The translations under genes were made by a program, and so were the position numbers. From the NCBI GenBank assembly GCA_025456085.1, contig JALOLF010000079.1, forward strand, positions 1 through 35,646: a stretch of DNA of 35,646 nucleotides, given 5' to 3'. The notes under the pieces were generated by a model, which worked only from the letters and a program-made list of their open reading frames with translations, was not told where the DNA came from and ran no database searches. This DNA is from Acidimicrobiales bacterium. Its GTDB lineage: Bacteria; Actinomycetota; Acidimicrobiia; Acidimicrobiales; Acidimicrobilacustridaceae. This document shows positions 25,223 to 32,769 of the stretch, piece after piece; positions within the stretch are counted from its first letter, which is position 1; each line of letters starts with the position of its first letter.

Positions 25223-25228
25223 TACCGT
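25223..25228 (+). promoter_or_regulatory. Candidate -10 of the lanB operon
   Basis: TACCGT fits the TAnnnT pattern and is the centre of a small inverted repeat GCACG-CTAC-CGTGC. No -35 hexamer is present at normal spacing; the 11-bp repeat array occupies that place, as in activator-dependent promoters. The leader to the ATG at 25292 would be about 57 bases. Confidence 0.4.
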
Positions 25229-25291
25229 GCGGCCCGGGCCGCCGCAGGATAGCCCGCACCGTCCGGCACCCGTCCGGCGAGACCTGGACCG

Positions 25292-27877
25292 ATGACCACC
25301 GACGCCTCCTTCGAACGGCTGCGCCTCCTCGACCCGCTGGTCGCCCGCGTCGCCGGTTGGCCGGTGGAGACGATCGAGCCCTTCGGCGATGCGGAGCTCG
25401 CCGCGCTGGCCGCCTCGGTCGCCGAGGCCGCGGACGTGGTGTCGGCCAACCGGGAGACGGCGCTCGCCGCGCTGGGGGCCCGACACGCCGTCACGGACCC
25501 GGATCAGCGGATCCTGCGGCGGCGGATGCGACGCCGCATCGCCGAGGGGGACGATCCGTTCCTCACCCCCGGGGACGTGCTCCCGGCGGACCTCGACGCG
25601 CGGGAGCGCGACGCGCTGGCGAGCGAGCAGTCGGCCCGGCTGCGTCTGGCCCGACGCCGCGCCGAGCTGCTCCGGCGCCACACCACGGTGCTCGACGCCG
25701 AGCGCGAGGCGCTGCGGGTCATCGCCGCCTCCTCCGCCTTCGAGCGGGGGCTCGCGCTGCGCGCCCCCGAACTGCTCGTCCGCCTGGCGTCGCTGCCCCC
25801 TCCGGCGGAGGTGTCCCGGGCCCGTCACCGCCGCCTGGAGACGACGCTGCTGCTGTACGTGCTGCGCGCCGTCGGGCGCACGACGCCGCAGGGCGCCTGG
25901 TGCGGCACCGTCCCCGTCGAACGCCGCGAGGACGCGCCCGGGGCGACGGCGACCGCGACGACCGGCGCGGTGCGCGCCGGCGTCGATCTGCGCACGATCG
26001 CCGTGTTGCTGGCGGCGCTGCGGGCCGACCCCCGCTACCGGCGGGAGCTCCCGCTGCGGCTCAACCCGACCCTGCGCCGTGACGACGACGGCTACCGCTA
26101 CGTGTCGGCCGACGGCGTGGCACGCCGGCTCGACCGTCACCCCTTCGTCGACGCCGTGGTGGCCCACCTCGACGGTGAGCGGGGCGAGCAGGTGGCGCCG
26201 CTGCTCGACGCGCTGGCCGCGGCCGGTGCCGACCCGGCCAGGCTCCGGGCACTGCTCGACGACGGCGTCGGCGCGCTGGTGGCGCGCGACGTGCTCCGGG
26301 TGTGCCTGGACCTGCCCGTCCACGCCGCCGACGGTCGCGACGCCGTCACCGAGGTGATCGGCAGGCTGCTGGAGCCCGAGCGCACGCGCTGGACAGCCGC
26401 CTGGGCCCGCGTCTCGGCGACGCTGGACGAGCTCGAGTCACGCTTCGAGCACCTCGACGGGGCCGCGGTGGCGGAGCGCAACCGGCGGGTGCGGGACGAG
26501 CTCGTCGCGCTGTGGCAGGCCGCCGAGCTCCCCGGCGGACCACCGGCGGTGGTGGTGCACGTGGACTGGCGGCCACCGTGGACCCTGACGCTGGGACCAG
26601 ACGTGCTGGCGCGCCTGGGGCACGCCGCCCGAACGCTGTTCGCCGTGCACGCGGCCGACGGGGCCGCGGAGCGGTACCGGCGCTGGTGCGTCGAGGACCT
26701 GCTGGGCCCGCACCTGCGCGGCGACGGGACCGGCCCCGACGCGCAGGCGGGCACCGCTGGCGAGATCGCGCTGACCGAGCTGCTCGAGGACGGATCCCTC
26801 GCCGGCAGCGCCTCGCCGTGGCTCCCGGTCACCCGCCGGGAGGTCTTCGGGCGCTTCGTCCCCTCGCCGGAGCGACGGGCGGCGGTCGAGGCCGACCTCA
26901 CGGCGTGGGAGCGACGGCTGGCGCCGGACGCGGCCGCGGCCCGCCACGACCTCGACGACCTCCTCGGGCACGGACCGACCGGAGTGAGCCCGGGTCCGGC
27001 CGGTGAGCTGTTCCTGCACCTCGACGGGGAGGGGGTGGTGTGGTGCGGGGCGGCCCGTCCCCAACCAGGGCTCGCCACCACTCGACTGGGACAGCTCGTC
27101 GGGTCGGGCCCGTCGCTGGCGCGTGCCCTGGCCGAGGTCGCGCCTCCCGGCACGGAGGTCGCCGACGTCGTCGGGGCGGACCCGGTCGATCCCGCCACCG
27201 CCCTGCGACCGGCGCTGCTGCCCACCGTCGTCGACGGCGCCGGTCGCCGCGGACCACGGGTCGCCGACCTCGAGGTGCAGGTCGATCCCCGGGAGCTCCG
27301 CCCGTGGCTGTGCACGTCCGACGGACGCCGCCTGCTGCCGGTGTACCCCTCGGCCGCGGCGATCGGCCGCGTCGACCCGGCCAGCCGGGTTCTGCTCGCG
27401 CTGGCCCTGGGTCAGGGATGGGAGCTCGTGTCCTACCGGTTCCCCCCACTCGACGAGGAGGTGACGGCGTGGCAGCACCGGCCGCGCCTCACCGCGGCCG
27501 GGGTGGTCGTCGCCCCCGAACGATGGACCCTGCCCCCCGACACGGTCGAGGAGCTCGCCCGACGCACGGGAGCCGACCGCTTCGCCCGCTGGTCGACGGA
27601 GATGCGAGCACGACAGGTGCCCCGACTGGTCCGCGCGGCCTGGTCGCCCCACCACTCGGACCTGCTCGTCGTCACCGACAGCCCGCTCGTCGTCGAGGCC
27701 CTGTTCGCACGCGTCGCCGTCGACGAGACGGTGTTCCCGCTCACGCTGGAGGAGCTGCCGGGTGACCCGGCGACGTGGCCCGTCGTCGACGAGCACGGCG
27801 GCCACCATCTCGTCCAGCTCGCCGCGACCTGGCTCGACCCGGGCTGGTGGGACGACACGGCCGAGGCGGAGACATGA
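25292..27877 (+). CDS. Lantibiotic dehydratase, N-terminal (glutamylation) protein
   Basis: LanB-type dehydratases use glutamyl-tRNA to glutamylate Ser/Thr of a precursor peptide. The 861-residue protein corresponds to the N-terminal Lant_dehydr_N part. It has the diagnostic block LLLYVLRAVGRTTPQGAWCG (full-length LanBs have 'R.tPrg.f.g' here), followed by PLRLNPTLRRDDDGYRYVSA. The late domain contains VWCGAARPQPGLATTRLGQL, LEVQVDPRELRPWL and VYPSAAAIGRVDPASRVLLA. The elimination domain is absent and is encoded by the next gene. This split form is typical of thiopeptide-type clusters, whereas class I lanthipeptide LanBs are fused. It is strongly Arg- and Ala-rich but in keeping with its neighbours. 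It starts at ATG 25292 with a weak ribosome site; the stop overlaps the next start (ATGA). Confidence 0.88.
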   Translation: MTTDASFERLRLLDPLVARVAGWPVETIEPFGDAELAALAASVAEAADVVSANRETALAALGARHAVTDPDQRILRRRMRRRIAEGDDPFLTPGDVLPADLDARERDALASEQSARLRLARRRAELLRRHTTVLDAEREALRVIAASSAFERGLALRAPELLVRLASLPPPAEVSRARHRRLETTLLLYVLRAVGRTTPQGAWCGTVPVERREDAPGATATATTGAVRAGVDLRTIAVLLAALRADPRYRRELPLRLNPTLRRDDDGYRYVSADGVARRLDRHPFVDAVVAHLDGERGEQVAPLLDALAAAGADPARLRALLDDGVGALVARDVLRVCLDLPVHAADGRDAVTEVIGRLLEPERTRWTAAWARVSATLDELESRFEHLDGAAVAERNRRVRDELVALWQAAELPGGPPAVVVHVDWRPPWTLTLGPDVLARLGHAARTLFAVHAADGAAERYRRWCVEDLLGPHLRGDGTGPDAQAGTAGEIALTELLEDGSLAGSASPWLPVTRREVFGRFVPSPERRAAVEADLTAWERRLAPDAAAARHDLDDLLGHGPTGVSPGPAGELFLHLDGEGVVWCGAARPQPGLATTRLGQLVGSGPSLARALAEVAPPGTEVADVVGADPVDPATALRPALLPTVVDGAGRRGPRVADLEVQVDPRELRPWLCTSDGRRLLPVYPSAAAIGRVDPASRVLLALALGQGWELVSYRFPPLDEEVTAWQHRPRLTAAGVVVAPERWTLPPDTVEELARRTGADRFARWSTEMRARQVPRLVRAAWSPHHSDLLVVTDSPLVVEALFARVAVDETVFPLTLEELPGDPATWPVVDEHGGHHLVQLAATWLDPGWWDDTAEAET

Positions 27878-28713
27878 GCGGCGAGCCGGTGGATCCCGAC
27901 GAGATCGCTCACCGCCTGCGCGTCGAGGCGGACCGGGCCGCGGCGCGGTGGACGCAGCTCGATCTGGGCCTCGCCGGCCCGCCGTCGGCGACGCTGGCGG
28001 CGGCGCTCGGCGAGCTGGTGGCGGGGCTACGTGCCGACGGGTCCCTCGACGGCTGGTTCCTGGTCCGCAAGCCACCCGGTTTGCGGCTGCGCCTGCGCGC
28101 GGCCCCGGGACACGAGCCGCAGGTCGAGCGGTGCCTCGAGCGGATCCGGGGGTGGTCGGGGATCGCCGTCGTGCATCGCGGCGTCTACGAGCCGGAGGAG
28201 GACCGCTTCGGCGGCCCCACCGGGATGGTGCTCGCCCACCACCACTTCGAGGCCGACAGCGACGCCGTCGTGGCCAACCTGGCGCTGCACCCGACGGAGG
28301 TCCCGGCGCCCGTGCTCGCAACGGTGCTGGCCGACGACCTGTTCTCCCGGGCGGTCGACGACGGCGCCGAGCTGGCCGACGTCTGGGCCCGGTTGGCACA
28401 GGCGGCCACCGCCGTGGCCGGCACGGTGACCCCGACCAGGGAGGAACGACGCGCCGCCCGGGTGGCGCTGGAGGCGCCGGCGGACGCGATCGTGCCCGCT
28501 GCGCTGCACCCCGAGCTCCGCCGCGTGCAGCTCGTGGGTGACGAGCTCGCGGCCACCCTGCGGGACCCGTCCACCGCTCCCGCCGTGGGCCGACGGACGT
28601 GGCTGGCGACCCTCGCCACCTTCCTGGCCAACCGCCACGGCCTGGACGCCCGGGCCCTCGCCGGACTGGCGGCCGCCAGCGTGGCGGTGCTCCACCCGGA
28701 GCGCGCGACGTGA
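27874..28713 (+). CDS. SpaB_C-type glutamate elimination protein
   Basis: The 279-residue protein belongs to the SpaB_C/thiopeptide-type bacteriocin biosynthesis domain that removes glutamate from glutamylated Ser/Thr to leave dehydroalanine or dehydrobutyrine. Recognisable are WFLVRKPPGLRLRLRAAPGH (the usual 'WFFIRY..PG.HLRLR' strand), VVHRGVYEPEEDRFGGPTGM (usual 'Y.pE..R.GG'), and a helical C-terminus ending ATFLANRHGLDARALAGL. The ATG start overlaps the lanB stop; its stop overlaps the next start (GTGA). Together with the preceding gene it reconstitutes a full LanB activity in two polypeptides. In some thiopeptide clusters a similar domain has become the pyridine-forming cycloaddition enzyme, so that role is an alternative. 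Confidence 0.85.
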   Translation: MSGEPVDPDEIAHRLRVEADRAAARWTQLDLGLAGPPSATLAAALGELVAGLRADGSLDGWFLVRKPPGLRLRLRAAPGHEPQVERCLERIRGWSGIAVVHRGVYEPEEDRFGGPTGMVLAHHHFEADSDAVVANLALHPTEVPAPVLATVLADDLFSRAVDDGAELADVWARLAQAATAVAGTVTPTREERRAARVALEAPADAIVPAALHPELRRVQLVGDELAATLRDPSTAPAVGRRTWLATLATFLANRHGLDARALAGLAAASVAVLHPERAT

Positions 28714-29435
28714 GCGACGGGTGGCGACGCGTCGTGGCCTCCCACCCGGACGAGGCGGCACGGCGGATCCTCCTGGTGCGGCAGATCCCGACACTGGCCC
28801 GGAGGGTGGGCGTCTGGCGCTGGTTCTCGATGGACATGGCGGGTGCCGTCGACCCCGGCGAGCTCGAGGTCGCCTTCGAGCTGCCGGCCATGGCGCCCGA
28901 CCCGACCACCGACGTCGTGCGGACCCACCTCAGCTCCGCCACCGAGCTGCTGGTCGACCTGGCGCCGCCCCGCGTCCTCGACCCCGATCTGCACGGCGGG
29001 TCCGCACCGCCGGCGCCGTTCGCCGAGCTGCTCGCCGAGGGGACCCGCCGCGCCGTGGCGTGGCTGGCGTCCGATCCGCCGTCGTCGTGGCGAACGCCCA
29101 CGGCCGAGGCCGTCCACCTCGGGGAGATCGTCGCCCTCGTCGAAGCGCTCGTGCCCCCCGACGAGCGGGCGGCGTGCCTGCACCGCCACGCCACCTGGCT
29201 GGAAGGGATCGCCGGCTGCCCACCCCGCGTCGCGACCGTCGACCGGCCGATCGGTGTCGCCCCCTACCACGACGCGTCGGCCCGCCGCTTCCGACGCGCC
29301 GTCGACGGGCTCCCCACCGCGCATCGCGACGAGCTGGTGGCCAGACTGGCGCACATCCAGGTCGTGCGCCTCACCCCCGGTTCGCCGCTCGACCGGGAGG
29401 CGGCCCTCGTGCGGGGACTGGCGTCCACGCGGTGA
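28710..29435 (+). CDS. Unknown protein in the dehydratase operon
   Basis: This 241-residue protein is translationally coupled (GTGA) to the SpaB_C gene and ends the plus-strand operon. I do not recognise its family. It opens with DGWRRVVASHPDEAARRILL, contains WRWFSMDMAGAVDPGELEVA and the acidic LVDLAPPRVLDPDLHGG, and its second half is helical with Arg/Ala-rich stretches (HRDELVARLAHIQVVRLTPG). There is no membrane segment, no metal motif and no nucleotide loop. Position suggests a cluster-specific role: a precursor-recognition (RRE-like) protein, a partner of the dehydratase pair, or a diverged cycloaddition or elimination domain. The coding signal is good (GC-rich third positions, tight overlap), so it is a real gene. 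Confidence 0.7.
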   Translation: MSDGWRRVVASHPDEAARRILLVRQIPTLARRVGVWRWFSMDMAGAVDPGELEVAFELPAMAPDPTTDVVRTHLSSATELLVDLAPPRVLDPDLHGGSAPPAPFAELLAEGTRRAVAWLASDPPSSWRTPTAEAVHLGEIVALVEALVPPDERAACLHRHATWLEGIAGCPPRVATVDRPIGVAPYHDASARRFRRAVDGLPTAHRDELVARLAHIQVVRLTPGSPLDREAALVRGLASTR

Positions 29436-29461
29436 GGCCGCGCCCTGCGGCGCGGCCTCAC
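29432..29461. terminator. Shared hairpin between the dehydratase operon and the precursor gene
   Basis: GTGAGGCCGCGCC (29432–29444) and GGCGCGGCCTCAC (29449–29461) make a perfect 13-bp stem with a CTGC loop. It includes the stop codon of the 241-residue gene and lies 30 bases past the precursor stop on the other strand, so it could end both convergent transcripts. No T-tract is present. A smaller stem (29471–29486) follows. Confidence 0.7.
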
Positions 29462-29491
29462 CGACGAGCAGCGCCCCGCAAGGCGCGGGAC

Positions 29492-29815
29492 TCAGAGCTG
29501 GCTGGCGGGGTTCACCACGATGGAACCCGACTTCATGACACCGGGGCACATGATGGTGCCCGACGCCGACTGGCCCAGGCGGCCCAGCGGGCTGGACGAG
29601 CCGGCGGGGTTGAACGACCCCTGCACGGCCACCGAGGTCTGGATCGACCCGAAGGTCATGCCGAACCCGGATACGTCCTCGGCCTCGTCGATGAGGCCGT
29701 TGCAGAACTCCGCCATGTCGTCTTCGGTCACCTTGCAGGCCTCGAGCACCTCGTCACGGACGAAGTACAGCGAGCCGTCCGCCCCACGGATGAGCGTTCC
29801 CCCAACGTCTGCCAT
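29492..29815 (-). CDS. Putative RiPP precursor peptide
   Basis: The 107-residue product begins MADVGGTLIRGADGSLYFVR and continues with a leader-like amphipathic stretch DEVLEACKVTEDDMAEFCNG up to about residue 47 (LIDEAEDV). From residue 48 on there is not a single Asp or Glu, and the segment has 15 Ser/Thr, one Cys (C90, IMCPGVMKSG) and many Gly, Pro and Val. Such a split between an acidic leader and an uncharged Ser/Thr-rich core is typical of RiPP precursors. ATG 29815 has AAGGGAGA about seven bases upstream; an upstream in-frame start lacks this. It faces the dehydratase operon and follows leuS on the same strand, but has its own possible promoter. Core boundaries are uncertain; cleavage just after the acidic EAED stretch is plausible. 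Not recognised as a known precursor family. Confidence 0.78.
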   Translation of the reverse strand: MADVGGTLIRGADGSLYFVRDEVLEACKVTEDDMAEFCNGLIDEAEDVSGFGMTFGSIQTSVAVQGSFNPAGSSSPLGRLGQSASGTIMCPGVMKSGSIVVNPASQL

Positions 29816-29850
29816 CTGATTCTCCCTTTCGTGCAGCACCGGAACGCGCA

Positions 29851-29880
29851 ACGTTAGTCCGCGGTCGGCGCCGCCGTCGG
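29851..29880 (-). promoter_or_regulatory. Possible promoter of the precursor gene
   Basis: On the minus strand CCGACG (29875–29880), an 18-base spacer and TAACGT (29851–29856) lie 35 bases upstream of the precursor ATG. The -10 matches TAnnnT and is the same hexamer as upstream of the FAAL gene; the -35 matches only the central GAC. Read-through from leuS is an alternative source of transcript. Confidence 0.35.
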
Positions 29881-29907
29881 GGAAACCGAGGTGAACGCTC
29901 GCTGCGG

Positions 29908-32376
29908 TCAGACCACCACATTGACCAGCTTCGGCGGCCGTGCGATCACCTTGCGGGGCTCACCGCCGCCGAGGTGCGCCTGCACCTTGGCCGAGCCGAG
30001 CGCCAGGCGCGTCGCGTCGGCCTCGTCGATGCCGGCCGGCACCTCGATGCGGTCGCGGACCTTGCCGTTGACCTGCACGACCATCGTCACCGTGTCCACG
30101 ACGAGCTTGGCCGGGTCGGCCACGGGCCAGGGCCGCTCGTGGACGTGCTCGCCCCGGCGCCGCTGGTACAGCTCGGCCGCGAGGTGCGGGGTCATGGGTG
30201 CCATGAGCTCGAGCAGCCTGTCGACGGCGAAGGCCAGGGTGTCGGCACGCGCCCCGTCGTCGGCCTGGACGTAGCGGAAGACCTCGTTGGTGAACTCCAT
30301 GAACGCCGCCACCGCGGTGTTGTAGGACCAGCGCTCGTACTCGTCGGTGACACGGGCGATCAGGCGATGCGTGGCCCGGTCCAGGGCCACGTCGGCGGCG
30401 GTGGGCTCGCGCTGGACCGGTGCGGCACCGACCTCGCCGCTCCCCAGCCGCCAGACCCGCTGCAGGAACCGGGCGCAGCCCTCCAGGCCCACCCCCTCCC
30501 AGTCGACGTCGTCCTGGGGCGGCCCCACGAACAGATGGGCCAGGCGCAGGGCGTCGGCCCCCTCGCCGTCGAGGATGCCCTCCGGCGCGACGAGGTTCCC
30601 CTTGGACTTGGACATCTTGTCGCCACCGAGGCGGATCATGCCCTGGGTGAAGAGGCGGGCGAAGGGCTCGCGCAGCTCCCTCGGCGCCACGCCCAGGTCG
30701 GCCAGGGCCTTGGTGAAGAACCGGGCGTACATGAGGTGGAGGATGGCGTGCTCGACGCCGCCGATGTACTGGTCGACCGGCATCCACGCCGCCACGGCGT
30801 CGGCCGAGAACGGCAGCTCGGTGTTCGTCGGGTCGCAGAAGCGCAGGAAGTACCACGACGAGTCCACGAAGGTGTCCATGGTGTCGGTCTCACGCGTGGC
30901 GGGGCCGCCGCACGCCGGACACGTCGTGTGCAGGAACCCTTCGTGGAAGCGCAGCGGCGACTCCCCGGTGGGGCGGAACTCGACGTCGTCGGGGGCCAGC
31001 ACCGGCAGCTGGTCGTCGGGGACGGGCACGATGCCGTCGACGGCGCAGTACACGACGGGGATGGGGCAGCCCCAGAACCGTTGCCGGCTCACCAACCAGT
31101 CCCGCAGTCGGTAGTTCACCTTGTGCTCGCCGATGCCCTGCTCCACCAGCCAGCGGGTGGCGGCCTCGATGGCCTCGGACTTGCCCAGGCCGTCCAGCCA
31201 CTCGCTGTTGATGTGGGGTCCCTCCCCCGTGTACGCCTCGCCCTCCCAGCCCTCGGGCGGCTGGATGGTGCGCACCACCGGCAGGTCGTAGGCCCTGGCG
31301 AAGTCCCAGTCGCGCTGGTCCTCCGCCGGCACCGCCATGATGGCGCCGGTGCCGTAGCCCATGAGCACGTAGTCGGCCAGGTACAGCGGCACCGGACGGC
31401 CGGTGAAGGGGTTGCGCAGGTGGGCGCCGGTGAACACCCCCCGCTTGTCGAGCGCCCCCTCCGAGGACAGCCGGTCGATCTCGGAGGTGCCCCGCACCTG
31501 CGCCTGGAAGGCCTCGACCGCGCCCCGCTGCCCTTCGCTCACCACCGCCGCCACCAACGGGTGCTCGGGTGCCATCACGGCGTAGGTCATGCCGAAGCTG
31601 GTGTCGGGACGGGTGGTGAAGACCCGCACCGACAGGCCGTCGGGATGGTCGACCCCGTCGGCGTCGGTGACCGCCAGGTCGAACTCGGCCCCCTCCGAGC
31701 GGCCGATCCAGTTGCGTTGCATGGTCTTGACCCGCTCGGGCCAGTCCAGAGCGTCGAGGTCGTCGAGCAGCTGCTGGGCATAGTCGGTGATGCGGAAGAA
31801 CCACTGCTCCAGGTCGCGCTTGTCGACCACGTCACCGGAGCGCTCGCAGGTGCCGTCGGCCAGCACCTGCTCGTTGGCCAGCACCGTCTGGCAGCCGGGG
31901 CACCAGTTGACGGCGGCGTTCTTGCGGTAGGCCAGGCCGGCCTCGAGCAGCCGCAGGAAGATCCACTGCGTGAACCGGATGAAGTCGGGGTCGTGGCTGG
32001 TGACCTCGCGCCGCCAGTCGTAGACGGCGCCGATGCGCTGGATGGAGCTGCGCAGCTCCGCCACCCGCTCGTCGGTGAACGACCGGGGATGCACGCCGGT
32101 CTTGATGGCCGCGTTCTCGGCCGGTAGGCCGAACGAGTCGAACCCCATGGGGGACAGCACCGCGTAGCCGCGCATCGTGCGGTAGCGCACGATGAGGTCA
32201 CCGAAGGTGTAGTTGCGCACGTGACCCATGTGGGCCGCACCGCTCGGGTACGGGTACATGCACAGCGTGTAGTAGTGGGGTCGGGGGTCGTCGTTGTCGA
32301 CCTCGTAGGTGCCGTGCTCGCGCCAGTAGGCCTGCCAGGAAGCCTCGATCGCCTGGGGGTCGTACCCGTCTGCCAT
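29908..32376 (-). CDS. leuS: Leucyl-tRNA synthetase
   Basis: A class I aminoacyl-tRNA synthetase that charges tRNA-Leu. The product (822 residues from ATG 32376; ATG 32385 would add three) has the HIGH-equivalent HMGH in [20 protein letters not shown]. The Zn-binding region contains [15 protein letters not shown], and the CP1 editing domain includes [31 protein letters not shown] and [15 protein letters not shown] (KMSKS loop) follow, then the anticodon-binding and C-terminal domains ending [20 protein letters not shown]. This is the bacterial-type LeuRS with all parts present. No T-box leader is seen; a 16-bp palindrome lies about 35–50 bases upstream of the start. The putative RiPP precursor gene follows 92 bases downstream on the same strand. 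Confidence 0.97.
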   Translation of the reverse strand: MADGYDPQAIEASWQAYWREHGTYEVDNDDPRPHYYTLCMYPYPSGAAHMGHVRNYTFGDLIVRYRTMRGYAVLSPMGFDSFGLPAENAAIKTGVHPRSFTDERVAELRSSIQRIGAVYDWRREVTSHDPDFIRFTQWIFLRLLEAGLAYRKNAAVNWCPGCQTVLANEQVLADGTCERSGDVVDKRDLEQWFFRITDYAQQLLDDLDALDWPERVKTMQRNWIGRSEGAEFDLAVTDADGVDHPDGLSVRVFTTRPDTSFGMTYAVMAPEHPLVAAVVSEGQRGAVEAFQAQVRGTSEIDRLSSEGALDKRGVFTGAHLRNPFTGRPVPLYLADYVLMGYGTGAIMAVPAEDQRDWDFARAYDLPVVRTIQPPEGWEGEAYTGEGPHINSEWLDGLGKSEAIEAATRWLVEQGIGEHKVNYRLRDWLVSRQRFWGCPIPVVYCAVDGIVPVPDDQLPVLAPDDVEFRPTGESPLRFHEGFLHTTCPACGGPATRETDTMDTFVDSSWYFLRFCDPTNTELPFSADAVAAWMPVDQYIGGVEHAILHLMYARFFTKALADLGVAPRELREPFARLFTQGMIRLGGDKMSKSKGNLVAPEGILDGEGADALRLAHLFVGPPQDDVDWEGVGLEGCARFLQRVWRLGSGEVGAAPVQREPTAADVALDRATHRLIARVTDEYERWSYNTAVAAFMEFTNEVFRYVQADDGARADTLAFAVDRLLELMAPMTPHLAAELYQRRRGEHVHERPWPVADPAKLVVDTVTMVVQVNGKVRDRIEVPAGIDEADATRLALGSAKVQAHLGGGEPRKVIARPPKLVNVVV

Positions 32377-32408
32377 GGGCGGCATCGTAGTGAGCAGGGG
32401 TCACGGCG

Positions 32409-32424
32409 CCCGAACCGGTTCGGG
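32409..32424. promoter_or_regulatory. 16-bp perfect palindrome upstream of leuS
   Basis: CCCGAACCGGTTCGGG is a perfect palindrome located 33 bases upstream of the leuS start and 78 bases upstream of the tRNA-Ala gene. It has no loop, so it looks like a dimeric protein-binding site rather than a hairpin. A TACGAT box on the minus strand between it and the leuS ATG could be a -10. Function not known. Confidence 0.4.
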
Positions 32425-32457
32425 GTCCGGAAGGCGCCCGGGAACGCCGGTACCCGG

Positions 32458-32489
32458 TTTGTCGGAGCCCGCAGGGGCGGTGCTATGGT
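32458..32489 (+). promoter_or_regulatory. Possible promoter of tRNA-Ala
   Basis: TATGGT (32484–32489) fits an actinobacterial -10 and lies 12 bases before the mature tRNA. TTGTCG (32459–32464) could be a -35 with a 19-base spacer. The short leader is usual for a single tRNA gene. Confidence 0.4.
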
Positions 32490-32501
32490 GATCGCTCCCT
32501 C

Positions 32502-32574
32502 GGGGCTATAGCTCAGTTGGTAGAGCGCTTCCATGGCATGGAAGAGGTCAGGGGTTCGATTCCCCTTAGCTCCA
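32502..32574 (+). tRNA. tRNA-Ala (anticodon GGC)
   Basis: A complete 73-base cloverleaf. The acceptor stem GGGGCTA pairs with TAGCTCC (one G·U), with discriminator A74 of the window's 325xx block (32574). The D arm contains AGCTCAGTTGGTAGAGC, the anticodon stem CTTCC/GGAAG encloses the loop ATGGCAT with GGC as anticodon, and the T arm is AGGGGTTCGATTCCCCT. GGC reads GCC and, by wobble, GCU alanine codons. CCA is not encoded (the next bases are CGG). It is located between leuS (opposite strand) and the coiled-coil gene. No duplicated 3' end that would mark an integrated element was seen nearby. Confidence 0.97.
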
Positions 32575-32769
32575 CGGACGCCGTCGCCGATGCCGCCACC
32601 GTGCCTCGGACGACGTGCTGGACACCGCACCGCCCCCACGGTGCATCGCGGCACCCGGGCTGCGACGGCTGCCGCTGCACCGCTGCCCGTCGATCGCACA
32701 CGGGACAATCGACCCGTCCCTGTGGTACAAACAACCTGGCGCCAGCAGGTTTCGACGCGAGGAGGGCGT

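Noticed and set aside
21623-26323. A 1,566-codon open frame on the minus strand covering YcaO and DNA far upstream
   Set aside because: Only the last 425 codons match YcaO; the upstream part is out of frame with the radical SAM gene and antisense to lanB. GTG 22900 with the GTGA overlap is the proper start.
25292-28713. A classical class I lanthipeptide cluster
   Set aside because: The dehydratase is split, there is no LanC cyclase or LanT transporter, and the candidate core has only one cysteine, so lanthionine rings are unlikely to be the main product.
32502-32574. tRNA-Ala as an attachment site for an integrated island holding the RiPP genes
   Set aside because: No integrase gene and no second copy of the tRNA 3' end were seen, and leuS and the tRNA have ordinary neighbours; the RiPP genes lie beyond leuS.
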